DNA of 39,230 nt. Origin: Bacteroidales bacterium (GTDB lineage: Bacteria > Bacteroidota > Bacteroidia > Bacteroidales > WCHB1-69). The position numbers were made by a program, and so were the translations under genes. Within the stretch, counting starts at the first letter, position 1. Every line of letters begins with the position of its first letter. The stretch covers positions 1-39,230 of the forward strand of contig JAFZKY010000060.1 of NCBI GenBank assembly GCA_017551725.1, in the 5' to 3' direction. The notes beneath the pieces are model-generated. The model was not told the DNA's origin and did no database searches. It saw nothing but the letters and a program-made list of their open reading frames with translations. Shown one piece after another: positions 30,800 through 39,089 of the stretch.

Positions 30800-31462
30800 T
30801 TACACTTCTCCAATTCCAAGTCCGATATCCTGCCATTCCTTCTCCGGCTCCTTGATTGAGCAGCGGATAAAGAGCTTGCTGCGCGTCGGACGGTAAGCCT
30901 CGCGGATGATGCGCATACCCTCCTGAAAGTCCTCGTTGCCGCTCTTCTCGGCAAGCTGCCCCAGCTGGATGACACGACTCGCCTTCAGGTTGCCCTTCTG
31001 GTCGCGCGCCAGCAGGCGAAGCACCAGGGCAATCAGTTCCTTGCTCTGGTCGTCTTTGGCAAGGCTCTCAAGGTAGGCTTTCACCTTGGCAATGCCCTCT
31101 TCCACCTGGTCGAGGTAGTTGTCGTTCATATTGTAGCCGATGCGGATGCGCTGGGTACCGGCGCTGTTGGTGAACATAAAGGTGTCCTGCTCTTTCTTGC
31201 CGGTTTCCTCGTTCACCTCTTTGCGCAGCTGCATCAGCGTCGAGAAGGTGTCCATCACCTTCTGCTTGGTGGCTTTCAGCTGCTCGTTGCAGTTCATCAG
31301 CTCGGCCACCGCGTCGGCCATCACCTCGTCGGTCATCGCCTGTAGCTGCTTGCGCTGTTCGCGCTTGGCTTCCTGTTCGGCTTTCTTCGCCTGTTCTTTT
31401 TGGAAGAGTTCAAACTGTTTCTTCTCTTCCGGGGTCATTTCGACCATCGTTCTTTCTGCCAT
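30800..31462 (-). CDS. DUF3164 protein
   Basis: 220 residues. An N-terminal charged coiled coil (TPEEKKQFELFQKEQAKKAEQEAKREQRKQ), then FTNSAGTQRIRIGYNMNDNYLDQVEEGIAKVKAYL and DQKGNLKASRVIQLGQLA: the DUF3164 family typical of Mu-like phage early regions. Its exact function is not known. Confidence 0.82.
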   Translation of the reverse strand: MAERTMVEMTPEEKKQFELFQKEQAKKAEQEAKREQRKQLQAMTDEVMADAVAELMNCNEQLKATKQKVMDTFSTLMQLRKEVNEETGKKEQDTFMFTNSAGTQRIRIGYNMNDNYLDQVEEGIAKVKAYLESLAKDDQSKELIALVLRLLARDQKGNLKASRVIQLGQLAEKSGNEDFQEGMRIIREAYRPTRSKLFIRCSIKEPEKEWQDIGLGIGEV

Positions 31463-31466
31463 AATT

Positions 31467-31781
31467 TTAATAGTTTAAGGTATTAAGATAAAGAATTACT
31501 TTCCCAATCATCTGCGCCCAGCCATGCTCTATCCTGGCACCTCGGCTCTCATTCCAGTCGGGCAGCATCGCCACGAACTTGCACCCGCATATCAGCCGAA
31601 GGCAGCGCAGCATACACCTCCACCACGGCCACCTCTGGCAGCACTCCTTCACCGGGTTCACCACCTCCTCGGGCTTCCATTCAAGCCACTCCGTCAGGTA
31701 GCGTTCCGCCTGGGCGAACTTCTCGCGGTACTTCGCGTCGCCGGTTATCTTCCCGGCAATATAGACCTTATTGTTTTTCAT
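31467..31781 (-). CDS. DUF4406 (nucleoside 2-deoxyribosyltransferase-like)
   Basis: 104 residues. VYIAGKITGDAKYREKFAQAERYL at the N-terminus, EEVVNPVKEC, and FVAMLPDWNESRGARIEHGWAQMIGK are the DUF4406 pattern, which has the Rossmann-like fold of nucleoside deoxyribosyltransferases (Trp/Ser-Gly-Ala/Glu region). Common in phages; the substrate is unknown. Confidence 0.8.
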   Translation of the reverse strand: MKNNKVYIAGKITGDAKYREKFAQAERYLTEWLEWKPEEVVNPVKECCQRWPWWRCMLRCLRLICGCKFVAMLPDWNESRGARIEHGWAQMIGKVILYLNTLNY

Positions 31782-32077
31782 CGCGTCATTGCTTTAATGG
31801 TTTCCTCCACCAAGCCGTCGGCATCCCGGCGCATCTTGTTGAACGCCGCCGTCAACGACCGCAGACGCACACGGCCTATCCGGTTGAAGCTGTCGTTCTC
31901 TACCTTCGCCGCACGGCAGATCAGACCCTGCGCATAGACCACACGTCCCCGGTAGTCCTTCTTCAGGAACTCTTCGACGTGCATCGCCTCCAGGTACTGA
32001 CACGCCGCCGCCAACGCCCGCTTCCGCATCGCGTCCATTGTGGGCGTTTTCGCCCTTTCCATTGTCATTGTTTCCAT
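31778..32077 (-). CDS. Hypothetical early protein
   Basis: 99 residues from METMTMERAKTPTMDAMRKRALAAACQYLEAMHVEEFLKKDY. Helical; overlaps the DUF4406 gene by 4 bases. ATG 32077 is chosen because upstream starts run into the ATPase gene. Not recognised. Confidence 0.6.
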   Translation of the reverse strand: METMTMERAKTPTMDAMRKRALAAACQYLEAMHVEEFLKKDYRGRVVYAQGLICRAAKVENDSFNRIGRVRLRSLTAAFNKMRRDADGLVEETIKAMTR

Positions 32078-32088
32078 TGTATTACGTT

Positions 32089-32706
32089 TTATTTCTGCAT
32101 CTCCCAATACCTTGTTGCGCGCTCTGGATAGATATCGATGGGCTTCTCTCCGCCGTAGCGTCCCACAGGGAACCCACGGAAGCCTTCCACCCTGATATAC
32201 ACGTCCGCGTCGCGCCATATCTTCTTCGCCACACGGCCCTCCGGCTGGTTGCCGTCCACGTGGCTCACAAACACAAACAGCTTGTGCGGGAAACGCTCCA
32301 CAAGCTGTTTGTATTCCTCCCAGCGTAGCCCCAGGAACTGCACCGAGTCTATCACCACCGCGTCAGGGCTGACACGCCGCGACAGACGCTCCGTCAGCTC
32401 TTCCATGCTCTCTTTCTCCAGCAACAGGAAACGACGGTTGGCCTCGCCCTCGAAGGTGCGCTCCACGCAGTTCTGTATCGATAGGCTCAAACCTTCCTCC
32501 ACACTGTCGTAGGCCACCCGGCAGAACCGCGTCAGGTACCGCGCCAGCTTCATCGCCAGCGAGGTCTTGCCGTTCTTTGGCGCTCCGTAGATCATCCACG
32601 TCCCGCCAAGCTCCGGGCGGCCCACCGCGTCAAGCCACTCTCCGTCGAAGTCCATCGTCTTGAACTTCGCATCGAGCACGTTCCTTATGCTGTACGCACG
32701 TTTCAT
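32089..32706 (-). CDS. RecA/DnaB-like P-loop ATPase
   Basis: 205 residues. Walker A GAPKNGKTSLA (about 41-51) and Walker B DAVVIDSVQFLG (about 114-125), then KLFVFVSHVDGNQPEGRVAKKIWRDADVYIRV, as in AAA_24/RecA-like phage ATPases. Probably acts in replication or recombination with the transposition proteins. It overlaps the MuB-like gene by 4 bases. Confidence 0.8.
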   Translation of the reverse strand: MKRAYSIRNVLDAKFKTMDFDGEWLDAVGRPELGGTWMIYGAPKNGKTSLAMKLARYLTRFCRVAYDSVEEGLSLSIQNCVERTFEGEANRRFLLLEKESMEELTERLSRRVSPDAVVIDSVQFLGLRWEEYKQLVERFPHKLFVFVSHVDGNQPEGRVAKKIWRDADVYIRVEGFRGFPVGRYGGEKPIDIYPERATRYWEMQK

Positions 32707-33608
32707 CTGTTACTATTATTTGCTCTGCCCGAGCACGGGCCTTTTCTCAGTTCTTTGTATATTCGGCGAAGGCTCGGCATACCGTCGTCGCCCATCGTCT
32801 TGCGCAGCAGCTTGCCGGCATCCTCGGCACCGTTGGCCTTGGCTATCATCGCCGCCGTCTGCTTCATCATCTCGCGTCCGGCTTCTCCTTCCTCCACCAC
32901 CTTGCCGTAACGCTTGCCGAAGCGCGAGAAAATCTCAGTGTAGCCCACCTTCTTGCAGTCGATGCTGCGCTGTATCTTCGCCTTCAGCCCGTCGGCTCCC
33001 ATCATATACCAGCCGCACGCGCCCTCTGTGGCGTTCCACAGGGCTTTGATCTCCAGCCACGCCTCATAGTGCAGGTCGCCCGCCTCATCGAGGATTATAA
33101 GGGGTTTTTCAAGGCTCTTCAGGTAGTATATGGTGTTCGCCTCCACGTCACCCAGCTTGCCGGTATAGTCCAGGCCGAAGGCACGGGCTATCTGGCGTAT
33201 CAGCAGCGTCTTCCCCTTGGCAAGGGAGCAATCGATGTAGGCCACGTTCCGGTGCGTCTTGGCATAGACCTTGGCCGTCCAAGTCTTCCCGATGTCGCTC
33301 AGGTCGCACAAGAGCGCGCTCAACGCCTCCTCCTGGCACACCGTCAGCTGGGCGCTGATGAACTCGTACACCGGGGTCTTCGCGGTCTTCCATTCCGGGG
33401 CGTTCCCAAGGTTCACCTCCAGCTGCCGCGCGATGGCTATCCACGCCGTGTCGCTCAACACCTGGTCGATGTCGCCGTTCTTCACCCGGCTGTACTGGCT
33501 GCCGCTAATGCCCAGCGACTTGGCAAACTTCGCGTCGCTGCCGCCCCACATGGGCCTGGCCTCTGCCATTGCAGCCACAATCTTCAGTTTCAGTTCTTTT
33601 GTAATCAT
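32703..33608 (-). CDS. MuB-like transposition ATPase
   Basis: 301 residues. An N-terminal HTH (GGSDAKFAKSLGISGSQYSRVKNGDID) like that of MuB, and an AAA+ domain with a divergent Walker A (SDIGKTWTAKVYA, about 108-120) and Walker B PLIILDEAGDL (about 168-178). MuB binds target DNA, activates the transposase and provides target immunity. It is the gene directly after the transposase. Confidence 0.85.
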   Translation of the reverse strand: MITKELKLKIVAAMAEARPMWGGSDAKFAKSLGISGSQYSRVKNGDIDQVLSDTAWIAIARQLEVNLGNAPEWKTAKTPVYEFISAQLTVCQEEALSALLCDLSDIGKTWTAKVYAKTHRNVAYIDCSLAKGKTLLIRQIARAFGLDYTGKLGDVEANTIYYLKSLEKPLIILDEAGDLHYEAWLEIKALWNATEGACGWYMMGADGLKAKIQRSIDCKKVGYTEIFSRFGKRYGKVVEEGEAGREMMKQTAAMIAKANGAEDAGKLLRKTMGDDGMPSLRRIYKELRKGPCSGRANNSNR

Positions 33609-33630
33609 TGTGTATATGTTTTAGTTTGAA

Positions 33631-35667
33631 TTATAAGCTCTCCATTGCCAGCCGGGTGTAGTCCACTGTGGGCAGCGGTTTTCCCGCTGCCTCCTCCCAT
33701 TCGTCCCCTTGGTAGTTCCTCGGCTGCTCCGTCTCCACTATCTCCACCGGGACCTCAAGCACCGCCACACTGGCGCTGCTGTTCTCGGTGGTGCCTCCCA
33801 CACGTGGCAACGCCGCCCGGCGCTCCCGGATCATCTTGTCGAATTTCGCCACCCGCTTCTGCTGGTGCAGCATCGCCTCGCGGTCAGCCTCGCCACGCTC
33901 ACAGGCAAACTCGTTGTAGCGCCATTTCTCCGCGTTCTCCGCCTCGCCGATATACGTCTCTCCCTGCCACAGATACACCCGCTCAATATCACCGGCACTG
34001 TTGGCCATATAGTATGCCTCCACCTTCCTGTTGTTGGGCTTCAGCCGGTCAAGGCACCCGAAGTCCACAAGCTCGAACTGCTCGCCCTTCACCTGCAGCC
34101 GGTTGTTGTTTACTATGCTCGTCTGGGTCTGCTCACCGATGAAGCGCTGCAGGTACCACTGCTCGATGGGCTTCAGTCCGGGGTTCACCTGGCTCACCAG
34201 CACCTCACGCCGCGTCATCCCCGCAAAGGTCTTCTTCCTCGGATGCAGCTCGTTGTTGTGTGCCTCGATGTCCGCCAGGTCGTCGGCTATCAGCCGCTCC
34301 GCCGTCAGCTTGGCACAGCCGATTTCGGATGTGCCCAATTCATAGTCGCCGTTCACCTTCTTGCGCACCGAACTGTACGCCTCGCTCCGCGCATACCAGC
34401 GACCCACCGTGTGGCCCGCATCCTTGGCGGCACCGTATTTCAGGGAACGGATGTTGTGCTCCGCCCTCTTCTCGGTGGCCGAGGCACAGAACCGCACGAA
34501 GGGGAACACCTCGTTAAGCCACTCGATGTCCTCCATCAGGTGGTGCTCCACCTCCAGCTCGCCCGGCATCGGAAGACCGCGCTCCGTCAACTCGCGGAAC
34601 ATATTGCGGAAGCACTCCACAACCTCTTTCCGTCCCGGCTTGCCAACCACGTAGGACGGCTTGAAATAGTAGCCGCTCAACACATCCACGGCGATGTACT
34701 TGTACACCCATTTGCCGTCCCACGTCTGGCGGCTCAATGCCACGTCATCCATCGATATCTTGCTCAGCGAATAGCTGCCCACCTTCCTCTGGTGCTTCGG
34801 GCGCATCGTGTTCTGGTAGGCGAAGTTGCCGTTACGGTCGGCATACACCGCCGTCGTGTTCATCACCTCGCTCAGGTAGCTCCACACCGTCGCCTGGCTC
34901 AACTCCAGCGTCCGACCTTTGTGGCGGAAGTCCTCCGGACGGAACACCTCGCCGGTCTCTTTGTCGTATAGCTCGCGGTCGCCGCACACAAACTCCATAT
35001 ACAGCTCCCACACCCGCTCCTTGAACGGCTTGCCGTTCGTCCGCCACAACGCCACTATCAACTGCTCCGCCTTCACGCTCACCTTCCTCGAGTTGTCGTT
35101 GCCTATCGACTTGCTCACCACACTCGCATAACCCTCCGTGCAATACGCTTTAAACACCCTTTCAAAGCTCCGCGCGTTGCTTATCTCCGCACACGGGAAC
35201 AGCTCCCGCTGCTCGTTGTACCACGCCATCGCCCCCTCGTACCACTCGCCCATCTTCACCTTCTTGCCAACCCTCGCGCGCTCCGTCCGCTGCATCTCCA
35301 AACCCTGCTTCAACGCCTCCAGCAGACTCGCACGGTTCGTGTACTGCTCTATCTGGCGCGGCTCCAGCGGCGACCCGTCGCCCTTCCTGAACGACGTGTA
35401 CCACTCCCGCGCCCCGCTGTCAACCGTCGCCTTCAGCATCGGCTCACGCTCCGCCTTCTCTATCGGCCCGAACTTCGCCTCTATCATCGCCAGGCGCTCC
35501 GGCCTGCGGATGCTCGTAAGGTCTATCAACGGAGCGTTACGGTACCCAATCCCACAAATCGAAATACAACCTCTGGAAACATCATAATGGAACTGCCGGT
35601 CGGTCAGCCCGGCTGCACACCAGTCGGCCTTTGTGATGACAGGCCTGCCTTCATATCGAGCGTACAT
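33631..35667 (-). CDS. MuA-like DDE transposase
   Basis: 678 residues. N-terminal DNA-binding region (Mu_DNA_bind-like ITKADWCAAGLTDRQFHYDVSRG), central KNUP-type helical part, and an rve-like catalytic core: SKISMDDVALSRQTWDGKWVYKYIAVDVLSGYYF (first Asp about 307, Asp328), LEVEHHLMEDIEWL (about 371-384), and ATEKRAEHNIRSLKYG (Glu 399/403). Mu-type C-terminal domain with TRREVLVSQVNPGLKP follows. It recognises the end sites and performs replicative transposition. At the second catalytic position I see Glu/His rather than an obvious Asp. Confidence 0.9.
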   Translation of the reverse strand: MYARYEGRPVITKADWCAAGLTDRQFHYDVSRGCISICGIGYRNAPLIDLTSIRRPERLAMIEAKFGPIEKAEREPMLKATVDSGAREWYTSFRKGDGSPLEPRQIEQYTNRASLLEALKQGLEMQRTERARVGKKVKMGEWYEGAMAWYNEQRELFPCAEISNARSFERVFKAYCTEGYASVVSKSIGNDNSRKVSVKAEQLIVALWRTNGKPFKERVWELYMEFVCGDRELYDKETGEVFRPEDFRHKGRTLELSQATVWSYLSEVMNTTAVYADRNGNFAYQNTMRPKHQRKVGSYSLSKISMDDVALSRQTWDGKWVYKYIAVDVLSGYYFKPSYVVGKPGRKEVVECFRNMFRELTERGLPMPGELEVEHHLMEDIEWLNEVFPFVRFCASATEKRAEHNIRSLKYGAAKDAGHTVGRWYARSEAYSSVRKKVNGDYELGTSEIGCAKLTAERLIADDLADIEAHNNELHPRKKTFAGMTRREVLVSQVNPGLKPIEQWYLQRFIGEQTQTSIVNNNRLQVKGEQFELVDFGCLDRLKPNNRKVEAYYMANSAGDIERVYLWQGETYIGEAENAEKWRYNEFACERGEADREAMLHQQKRVAKFDKMIRERRAALPRVGGTTENSSASVAVLEVPVEIVETEQPRNYQGDEWEEAAGKPLPTVDYTRLAMESL

Positions 35668-35858
35668 CAGACAGCCTCCTTCCTGACCTTCTCGGCCTCC
35701 ATCAACACTCCACCCAGCTGCAACGCCCGCTGCCGTATCTTTCGCGCCAGCTCCGTATTCGTCTTCAGTCGCAGCGCAGCACCCACCGTCACACGGCTCG
35801 TGTGCAACTCGTCCTGCAGCTGCTTCACAACTCCATATCCAACTATTATCTGTTTCAT
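35667..35858 (-). CDS. Small HTH-like early protein
   Basis: 63 residues (MKQIIVGYGVVKQLQDELHTSRVTVGAALRLKTNTELARKIRQRALQLGG). GVVKQLQDELHTSRVTVGAALR looks like a helix-turn-helix, and it ends one base into the transposase start. Possibly a Ner-like regulator or transposase helper. Confidence 0.6.
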   Translation of the reverse strand: MKQIIVGYGVVKQLQDELHTSRVTVGAALRLKTNTELARKIRQRALQLGGVLMEAEKVRKEAV

Positions 35859-35945
35859 ATTTTCTCTGTTTATTCGTGGGGGGCCGGGTCTCGCTCCCGG
35901 TTGCCGGTCTTCAGCCGTCCCACCCCTGGGTTCCCATCCGAGGCA

Positions 35946-36155
35946 TTATCCCAAAATTCTTCTGAGTGCCGCTTTCCCCTGTTCTGTTACACGATATACA
36001 ATCTCGTTGAACATTTCATTCCTTGCTTTTGAAGCATAACCAGCCTCCACAAGTTCCTCCCATACAGGGTCAGGGGTTCTTGTTCCAAAGAAATTGCGAC
36101 TTCCGTTGCCAACGGCATGTTTCATTTTCATGATGGCTTTTTCTGTTAATTCCAT
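35946..36155 (-). CDS. Small early protein
   Basis: 69 residues (MELTEKAIMKMKHAVGNGSRNFFGTRTPDP.. to NEIVYRVTEQGKAALRRILG). The C-terminal YRVTEQGKAALRR resembles the last strand/helix of winged-helix proteins. Function unknown. Confidence 0.6.
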   Translation of the reverse strand: MELTEKAIMKMKHAVGNGSRNFFGTRTPDPVWEELVEAGYASKARNEMFNEIVYRVTEQGKAALRRILG

Positions 36156-36219
36156 TGTTTTAATGTTTTAAGGTTATACTGTGTCCGCCGATTCGGTCGG
36201 CGGTTTCTTCGATCCTTCT

Positions 36220-36384
36220 TTATGCCTTCTTTGCGCCTTCTTTGCGGGCCTCATAGAAGCAGCTCCACGCCATCACCACGCACACCCCCACCGTGAACCA
36301 ATGCCAGTAGGCTCCCACGGCCACCGCCACAATGCCGGTCACGCCCAGCGCGACCCATATCCAACCAAACACGCGCTCCATCAT
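36220..36384 (-). CDS. Small two-helix membrane protein
   Basis: 54 residues from MMERVFGWIWVALGV. Two hydrophobic segments (about 4-25 and 27-44) and a basic C-terminus (EARKEGAKKA). Its start overlaps the upstream stop (ATGA). Confidence 0.6.
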   Translation of the reverse strand: MMERVFGWIWVALGVTGIVAVAVGAYWHWFTVGVCVVMAWSCFYEARKEGAKKA

Positions 36385-36605
36385 TCCTCACCCCCTTCCT
36401 TATCTAAATAGGACAATGCACCTTCCATCACCTCCTTGAATTCGGGGTTTTGCTTCGCTGTCAAAACCATTGCCGCAGCAAGGGTGCTCATTTCCCCTTC
36501 TATAAAAGGGCACACCCGTTTGTCGTCCGCTATGAGAACCATTACAGATTTGACTTGGTCTAATTTGCAATTCACGACAAAACGGATGATGTCTTGTTTG
36601 TTCAT
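36381..36605 (-). CDS. Hypothetical early protein
   Basis: 74 residues (MNKQDIIRFVVNCKLDQVKSVMVLIADDKRVCPFIEGEMSTLAAAMVL..). Helical, soluble, coupled on both sides by 4-base overlaps. Not recognised. Confidence 0.55.
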   Translation of the reverse strand: MNKQDIIRFVVNCKLDQVKSVMVLIADDKRVCPFIEGEMSTLAAAMVLTAKQNPEFKEVMEGALSYLDKEGGEE

Positions 36606-36862
36606 ATCTCACCCCCTTCCTCGGTCTCGCCGTAGGCCAGATCCGTCCACGTGTCGTTGAGTTCGTAGCCCATCAGTTCCGTCAGAGCCATCACAAACCC
36701 ACGGAAGGCGCTCCGCGTCTGGAGTATCTTTTTGTCGTCATTTCCGCCGTCCAGGACAAACCGCGTTGTCATCTGGCCGTCGTTCATCAGCTGCGTCTCG
36801 CTGCCTTCCCAGTTCTTTAACGAGACATACAGTTCCTTGCACTCCTGGTTCAACTGCTTCAT
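36602..36862 (-). CDS. Hypothetical early protein
   Basis: 86 residues (MKQLNQECKELYVSLKNWEGSETQLMNDGQMTTRFVL..). Coupled by overlap to both neighbours. Not recognised. Confidence 0.55.
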   Translation of the reverse strand: MKQLNQECKELYVSLKNWEGSETQLMNDGQMTTRFVLDGGNDDKKILQTRSAFRGFVMALTELMGYELNDTWTDLAYGETEEGGEI

Positions 36863-37200
36863 TTTGCACCCCCTTTCTTGCCATCCGCCATCATTTCGAG
36901 GGTCTTGTATATCTGCTTCACTTTCCTGATGTAGAACGTGAAGACATACTGCTCGTCGAGCTTCCGCTCTTCATTGATGCAGAATACGAATTCGCCATCT
37001 TTTCTCACCATGAGCCGCTTTGTGCGCGGGTAGCGGTCGTTCAGTTCCTCCACCTTCTCACGGATCTCCTTCATCATAGCCTCGACTGCATCATCGTCGG
37101 GAATAAGCGTCTGCCGGAATTCCACCACGAAACTCTGCACCTCCAGGCACTTCCTGTTGGCAGGACTCCAGGTACTCACTTTGTCGATGTAATACTTCAT
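36859..37200 (-). CDS. Hypothetical early protein
   Basis: 113 residues from MKYYIDKVSTWSPANRKCLEV at 37200. This start overlaps the previous stop by 4 bases, whereas longer starts would overlap that gene widely. It contains VEEFRQTL-like helical and VFTFYIRKVKQIYKTLEMM segments. Not recognised. Confidence 0.55.
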   Translation of the reverse strand: MKYYIDKVSTWSPANRKCLEVQSFVVEFRQTLIPDDDAVEAMMKEIREKVEELNDRYPRTKRLMVRKDGEFVFCINEERKLDEQYVFTFYIRKVKQIYKTLEMMADGKKGGAK

Positions 37201-37532
37201 TCCGCACCTCCTTCCCTCTTGGTGTCGCCACAAAGTCCGTTCAGCCTTACCTTGGCACGGAGCAGGTCGCAGAAGCCTTGCGAAAGCGACCAGCCGCTGC
37301 CGTAAGGATCCTTCACCGGGTGGCAGTGGAAACAGCCCTTGCACTGTGCGTTAGGACCGCTCAATACAACCGTGTTTTTGAACTCGGTGTAAGCCTCATT
37401 GACAAATTCGTCCCCAAGCAGCCCGCGGATCTCGCTTTCTGCCGAGTCGCTGAGCATCGGAACCTCTTCTTTGTAGTTCGCCATCATTATGTCGGCGAGC
37501 TTCTTTGTTGTGATTTTTACTTCCATAACCAT
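37197..37532 (-). CDS. First early protein, with Cys/His cluster
   Basis: 111 residues (MVMEVKITTKKLADIMMANYKEEVPM..). A CKGCFHCHPVKDPYG segment could bind metal. It is the first gene after the early promoter, where Mu-like phages often place regulators (ner), but it shows no HTH. Not recognised. Confidence 0.55.
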   Translation of the reverse strand: MVMEVKITTKKLADIMMANYKEEVPMLSDSAESEIRGLLGDEFVNEAYTEFKNTVVLSGPNAQCKGCFHCHPVKDPYGSGWSLSQGFCDLLRAKVRLNGLCGDTKREGGAE

Positions 37533-37562
37533 ATAATATTTTATGATGTCAATTTTTCTTCG

Positions 37563-37571
37563 TAATTTTGC
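37563..37571 (+). promoter_or_regulatory. Repressor promoter
   Basis: TAATTTTGC, about 90 bases before the repressor ATG. TTTA lies at the -33 distance. Its transcript runs through the early promoter. Confidence 0.6.
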
Positions 37572-37600
37572 ACCGATTTCTTTACAGTGTTAAATCGACT

Positions 37601-37634
37601 GCAAAGATACGAAAAGTTTTGCGAATAAAACAAA
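37601..37634 (-). promoter_or_regulatory. Early-operon promoter
   Basis: On the minus strand TTTG (37634-37631), 21 bases and TATCTTTGC (37609-37601), a perfect -7 element. It faces the repressor promoter so that each transcript crosses the other. CGAAAAGTTTTGCG (37611-37624) between the elements is an imperfect palindrome that could be an operator. Confidence 0.7.
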
Positions 37635-37659
37635 TAAAAATGCAGAAAATTTTACGACA

Positions 37660-38031
37660 ATGAACGAGAGGTTAAAACAAATAATTGATTATTACAACAT
37701 TACACCACACGCTTTTTCGCAAAAAATTGGTGTTTCAGAGGGTACTGTGCGTAAAATTTTGAGTGAAAACACTACCATTAGGAGTGATAATCTGGTAAAA
37801 ATATCGCAAACTTTTACGGAAATTGACCTTCATTGGTTAATCACAGGGCATGGGGACATGTTCCTGAAAAATAGACAAACCATCCCCCAGGAACAGCCTT
37901 CGGATAATGCTTTACGAATGATCGCTGACCTTGCCCGCGAAAACGGACAACTCCAGGCCGAAATAGCCGAACTCAAAAAAGAACTTGCAATGGTTCAGGA
38001 TGCGCCGGATGCCTCTGCTCGCACTGCGTAA
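37660..38031 (+). CDS. Phage repressor (XRE-type HTH)
   Basis: 123 residues. HTH at about 10-50 (NITPHAFSQKIGVSEGTVRKILSENTTIRSDNLVKISQTF) followed by DLHWLITGHGDMF, the pattern of Bacteroidetes phage CI-like repressors, and a C-terminal coiled coil (ENGQLQAEIAELKKELAM) for oligomerisation. Divergent to the early operon, as Mu c is. No peptidase domain, so induction would not be by LexA-like self-cleavage. Confidence 0.8.
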   Translation: MNERLKQIIDYYNITPHAFSQKIGVSEGTVRKILSENTTIRSDNLVKISQTFTEIDLHWLITGHGDMFLKNRQTIPQEQPSDNALRMIADLARENGQLQAEIAELKKELAMVQDAPDASARTA

Positions 38032-38093
38032 ACCATCGTCCAATGATTATTCCTCTTTTCCCTTTGAAAAAAACCAAAATATAATTAAATACA

Positions 38094-38462
38094 ATGCTAT
38101 CACTTGAACGTAAAGAATTTAATAAGGCTGTCCGGGAGTTAGACGAACTCCATTTTGACTTCTATTCAAAATTAGAAGCGGCGATCGTGGCAATTCTAAA
38201 AGTACAACCTCAAAATAAAATCACATTCACACCCCCTCACCCACAAATTGTGCAGGATATTTCCAATCAGAATGTAACACTTGCCACGATCTCTTCTTTA
38301 TGGCTTGATGGCGAAACTATTATGGCTAATATATCATTCAAAGATGGTAAGGTTTTGTTAAACGAAACCATCTCACTTTGGGGTTCTAACCTTTGCGACC
38401 TATATCATACATACACAGGACTTGCTGAGGCCATCAAGAAAGCTTTGAAGGAGAAAGAATAG
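38094..38462 (+). CDS. Hypothetical protein after the repressor
   Basis: 122 residues (MLSLERKEFNKAVRELDELHFDFYSKLEAAIVAIL.. to LAEAIKKALKEKE). N-terminal helix, beta-rich middle, C-terminal helix. AT-rich, like the repressor region and unlike the late genes. Probably co-transcribed with the repressor, so expressed in the lysogen. Not recognised. Confidence 0.65.
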   Translation: MLSLERKEFNKAVRELDELHFDFYSKLEAAIVAILKVQPQNKITFTPPHPQIVQDISNQNVTLATISSLWLDGETIMANISFKDGKVLLNETISLWGSNLCDLYHTYTGLAEAIKKALKEKE

Positions 38463-38667
38463 CCGCCCCGCACACATTTTCAAGCCCCATTTTTAGTTAT
38501 TACACTTATTTTCAGTGCAATTATATATTATTTATCCACTCAAATTATGTAATTAAAGGGTCCTGAACTCGTTAAAAATTCTGTTTTATATGCCGATTTT
38601 GACATATAAGACCATCCCTACTATAAAAAAAAATCGTTAATTTTTGTCACATTTCGCGACAAAAACG

Positions 38668-38682
38668 TGTACATTTGGTTTT
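38668..38682 (-). other. Putative transposase-binding end site L3
   Basis: AAAACCAAATGTACA on the minus strand matches the consensus exactly. It lies 331 bases inside L2, like the detached third site at the Mu left end. Confidence 0.6.
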
Positions 38683-38998
38683 GAAACACCCCACCGCACC
38701 TCCCCCGGTTGGGTATGCCTCCATACCTCGGCAACCGGTTCCGTATGTAGCGACATTGTCGCCACCACAGCCACCCATTAAACCCATCAAACCCATTCTC
38801 CCCACATACATAAAGAAAGGGCGTAAAAACCTGTAAAAACAAGCCTCTACGCCCACTGTGCCCGCAGGTTTCCCCTGCGGCTATCACCCATTAAACCCCG
38901 GTTAAAGCCATCTTAAACCAATATTAAAGCAAAACTAAAATAGCGGGCCTCTAAACACGCCAAAAATTAAACCAAAATTCAATCAAATTAAAGTAAAA

Positions 38999-39013
38999 TG
39001 TACATTTCGTTTT
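38999..39013 (-). other. Putative transposase-binding end site L2
   Basis: AAAACGAAATGTACA on the minus strand matches the consensus exactly and R1 at 14 of 15 bases in inverted orientation. Confidence 0.75.
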
Positions 39014-39064
39014 TTTGCCAAAACTTATAAACAACTGAAAATCGGCAAAATATATTTTCTATAA

Positions 39065-39079
39065 TGTACTTTTTGTTTT
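39065..39079 (-). other. Putative transposase-binding end site L1
   Basis: AAAACAAAAAGTACA on the minus strand, one mismatch to the consensus, starting 10 bases inside the right terminus. Confidence 0.75.
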
Positions 39080-39089
39080 AACCCCCATA

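Larger units (their letters stand above)
210..39089. mobile_element. Mu-like transposable prophage, chimeric, with cargo
   Basis: The element is bounded by the 5-bp duplication and carries inward-facing 15-bp sites at both ends. It encodes a MuA-like DDE transposase, a MuB-like ATPase, Mu-type head genes (DUF935 portal, F-, G- and gp36-like proteins, a protease/scaffold) and DUF2586-type sheath proteins. At about 38.9 kb it is close to Mu in size. The terminal bases are not the usual TG..CA; both termini read ATA on the plus strand. Two tail modules, a hybrid gpD/capsid gene and the lack of recognisable baseplate genes suggest recombination between two phages, and probably a defect in virion assembly. 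Movement by transposition still looks possible. Confidence 0.9.
38463..39089. other. Non-coding right terminal region
   Basis: No credible gene is seen in about 630 bases. It holds the inverted repeat TTATATG..CATATAA (38585-38607), a GCGACATTGTCGC palindrome (38748-38760), many TTAAA(C/G)C-type words at 38880-38950, and three inward end sites. The mix of ordered short words and end sites suggests a transposition enhancer or regulatory region. Confidence 0.55.

Noticed and set aside
38621-38887. Minus-strand frame of 88 residues in the right terminal region
   Set aside because: Low-complexity Gly/Trp/Arg composition, no ribosome-binding site, and it covers an end site and palindromes; better explained as non-coding.
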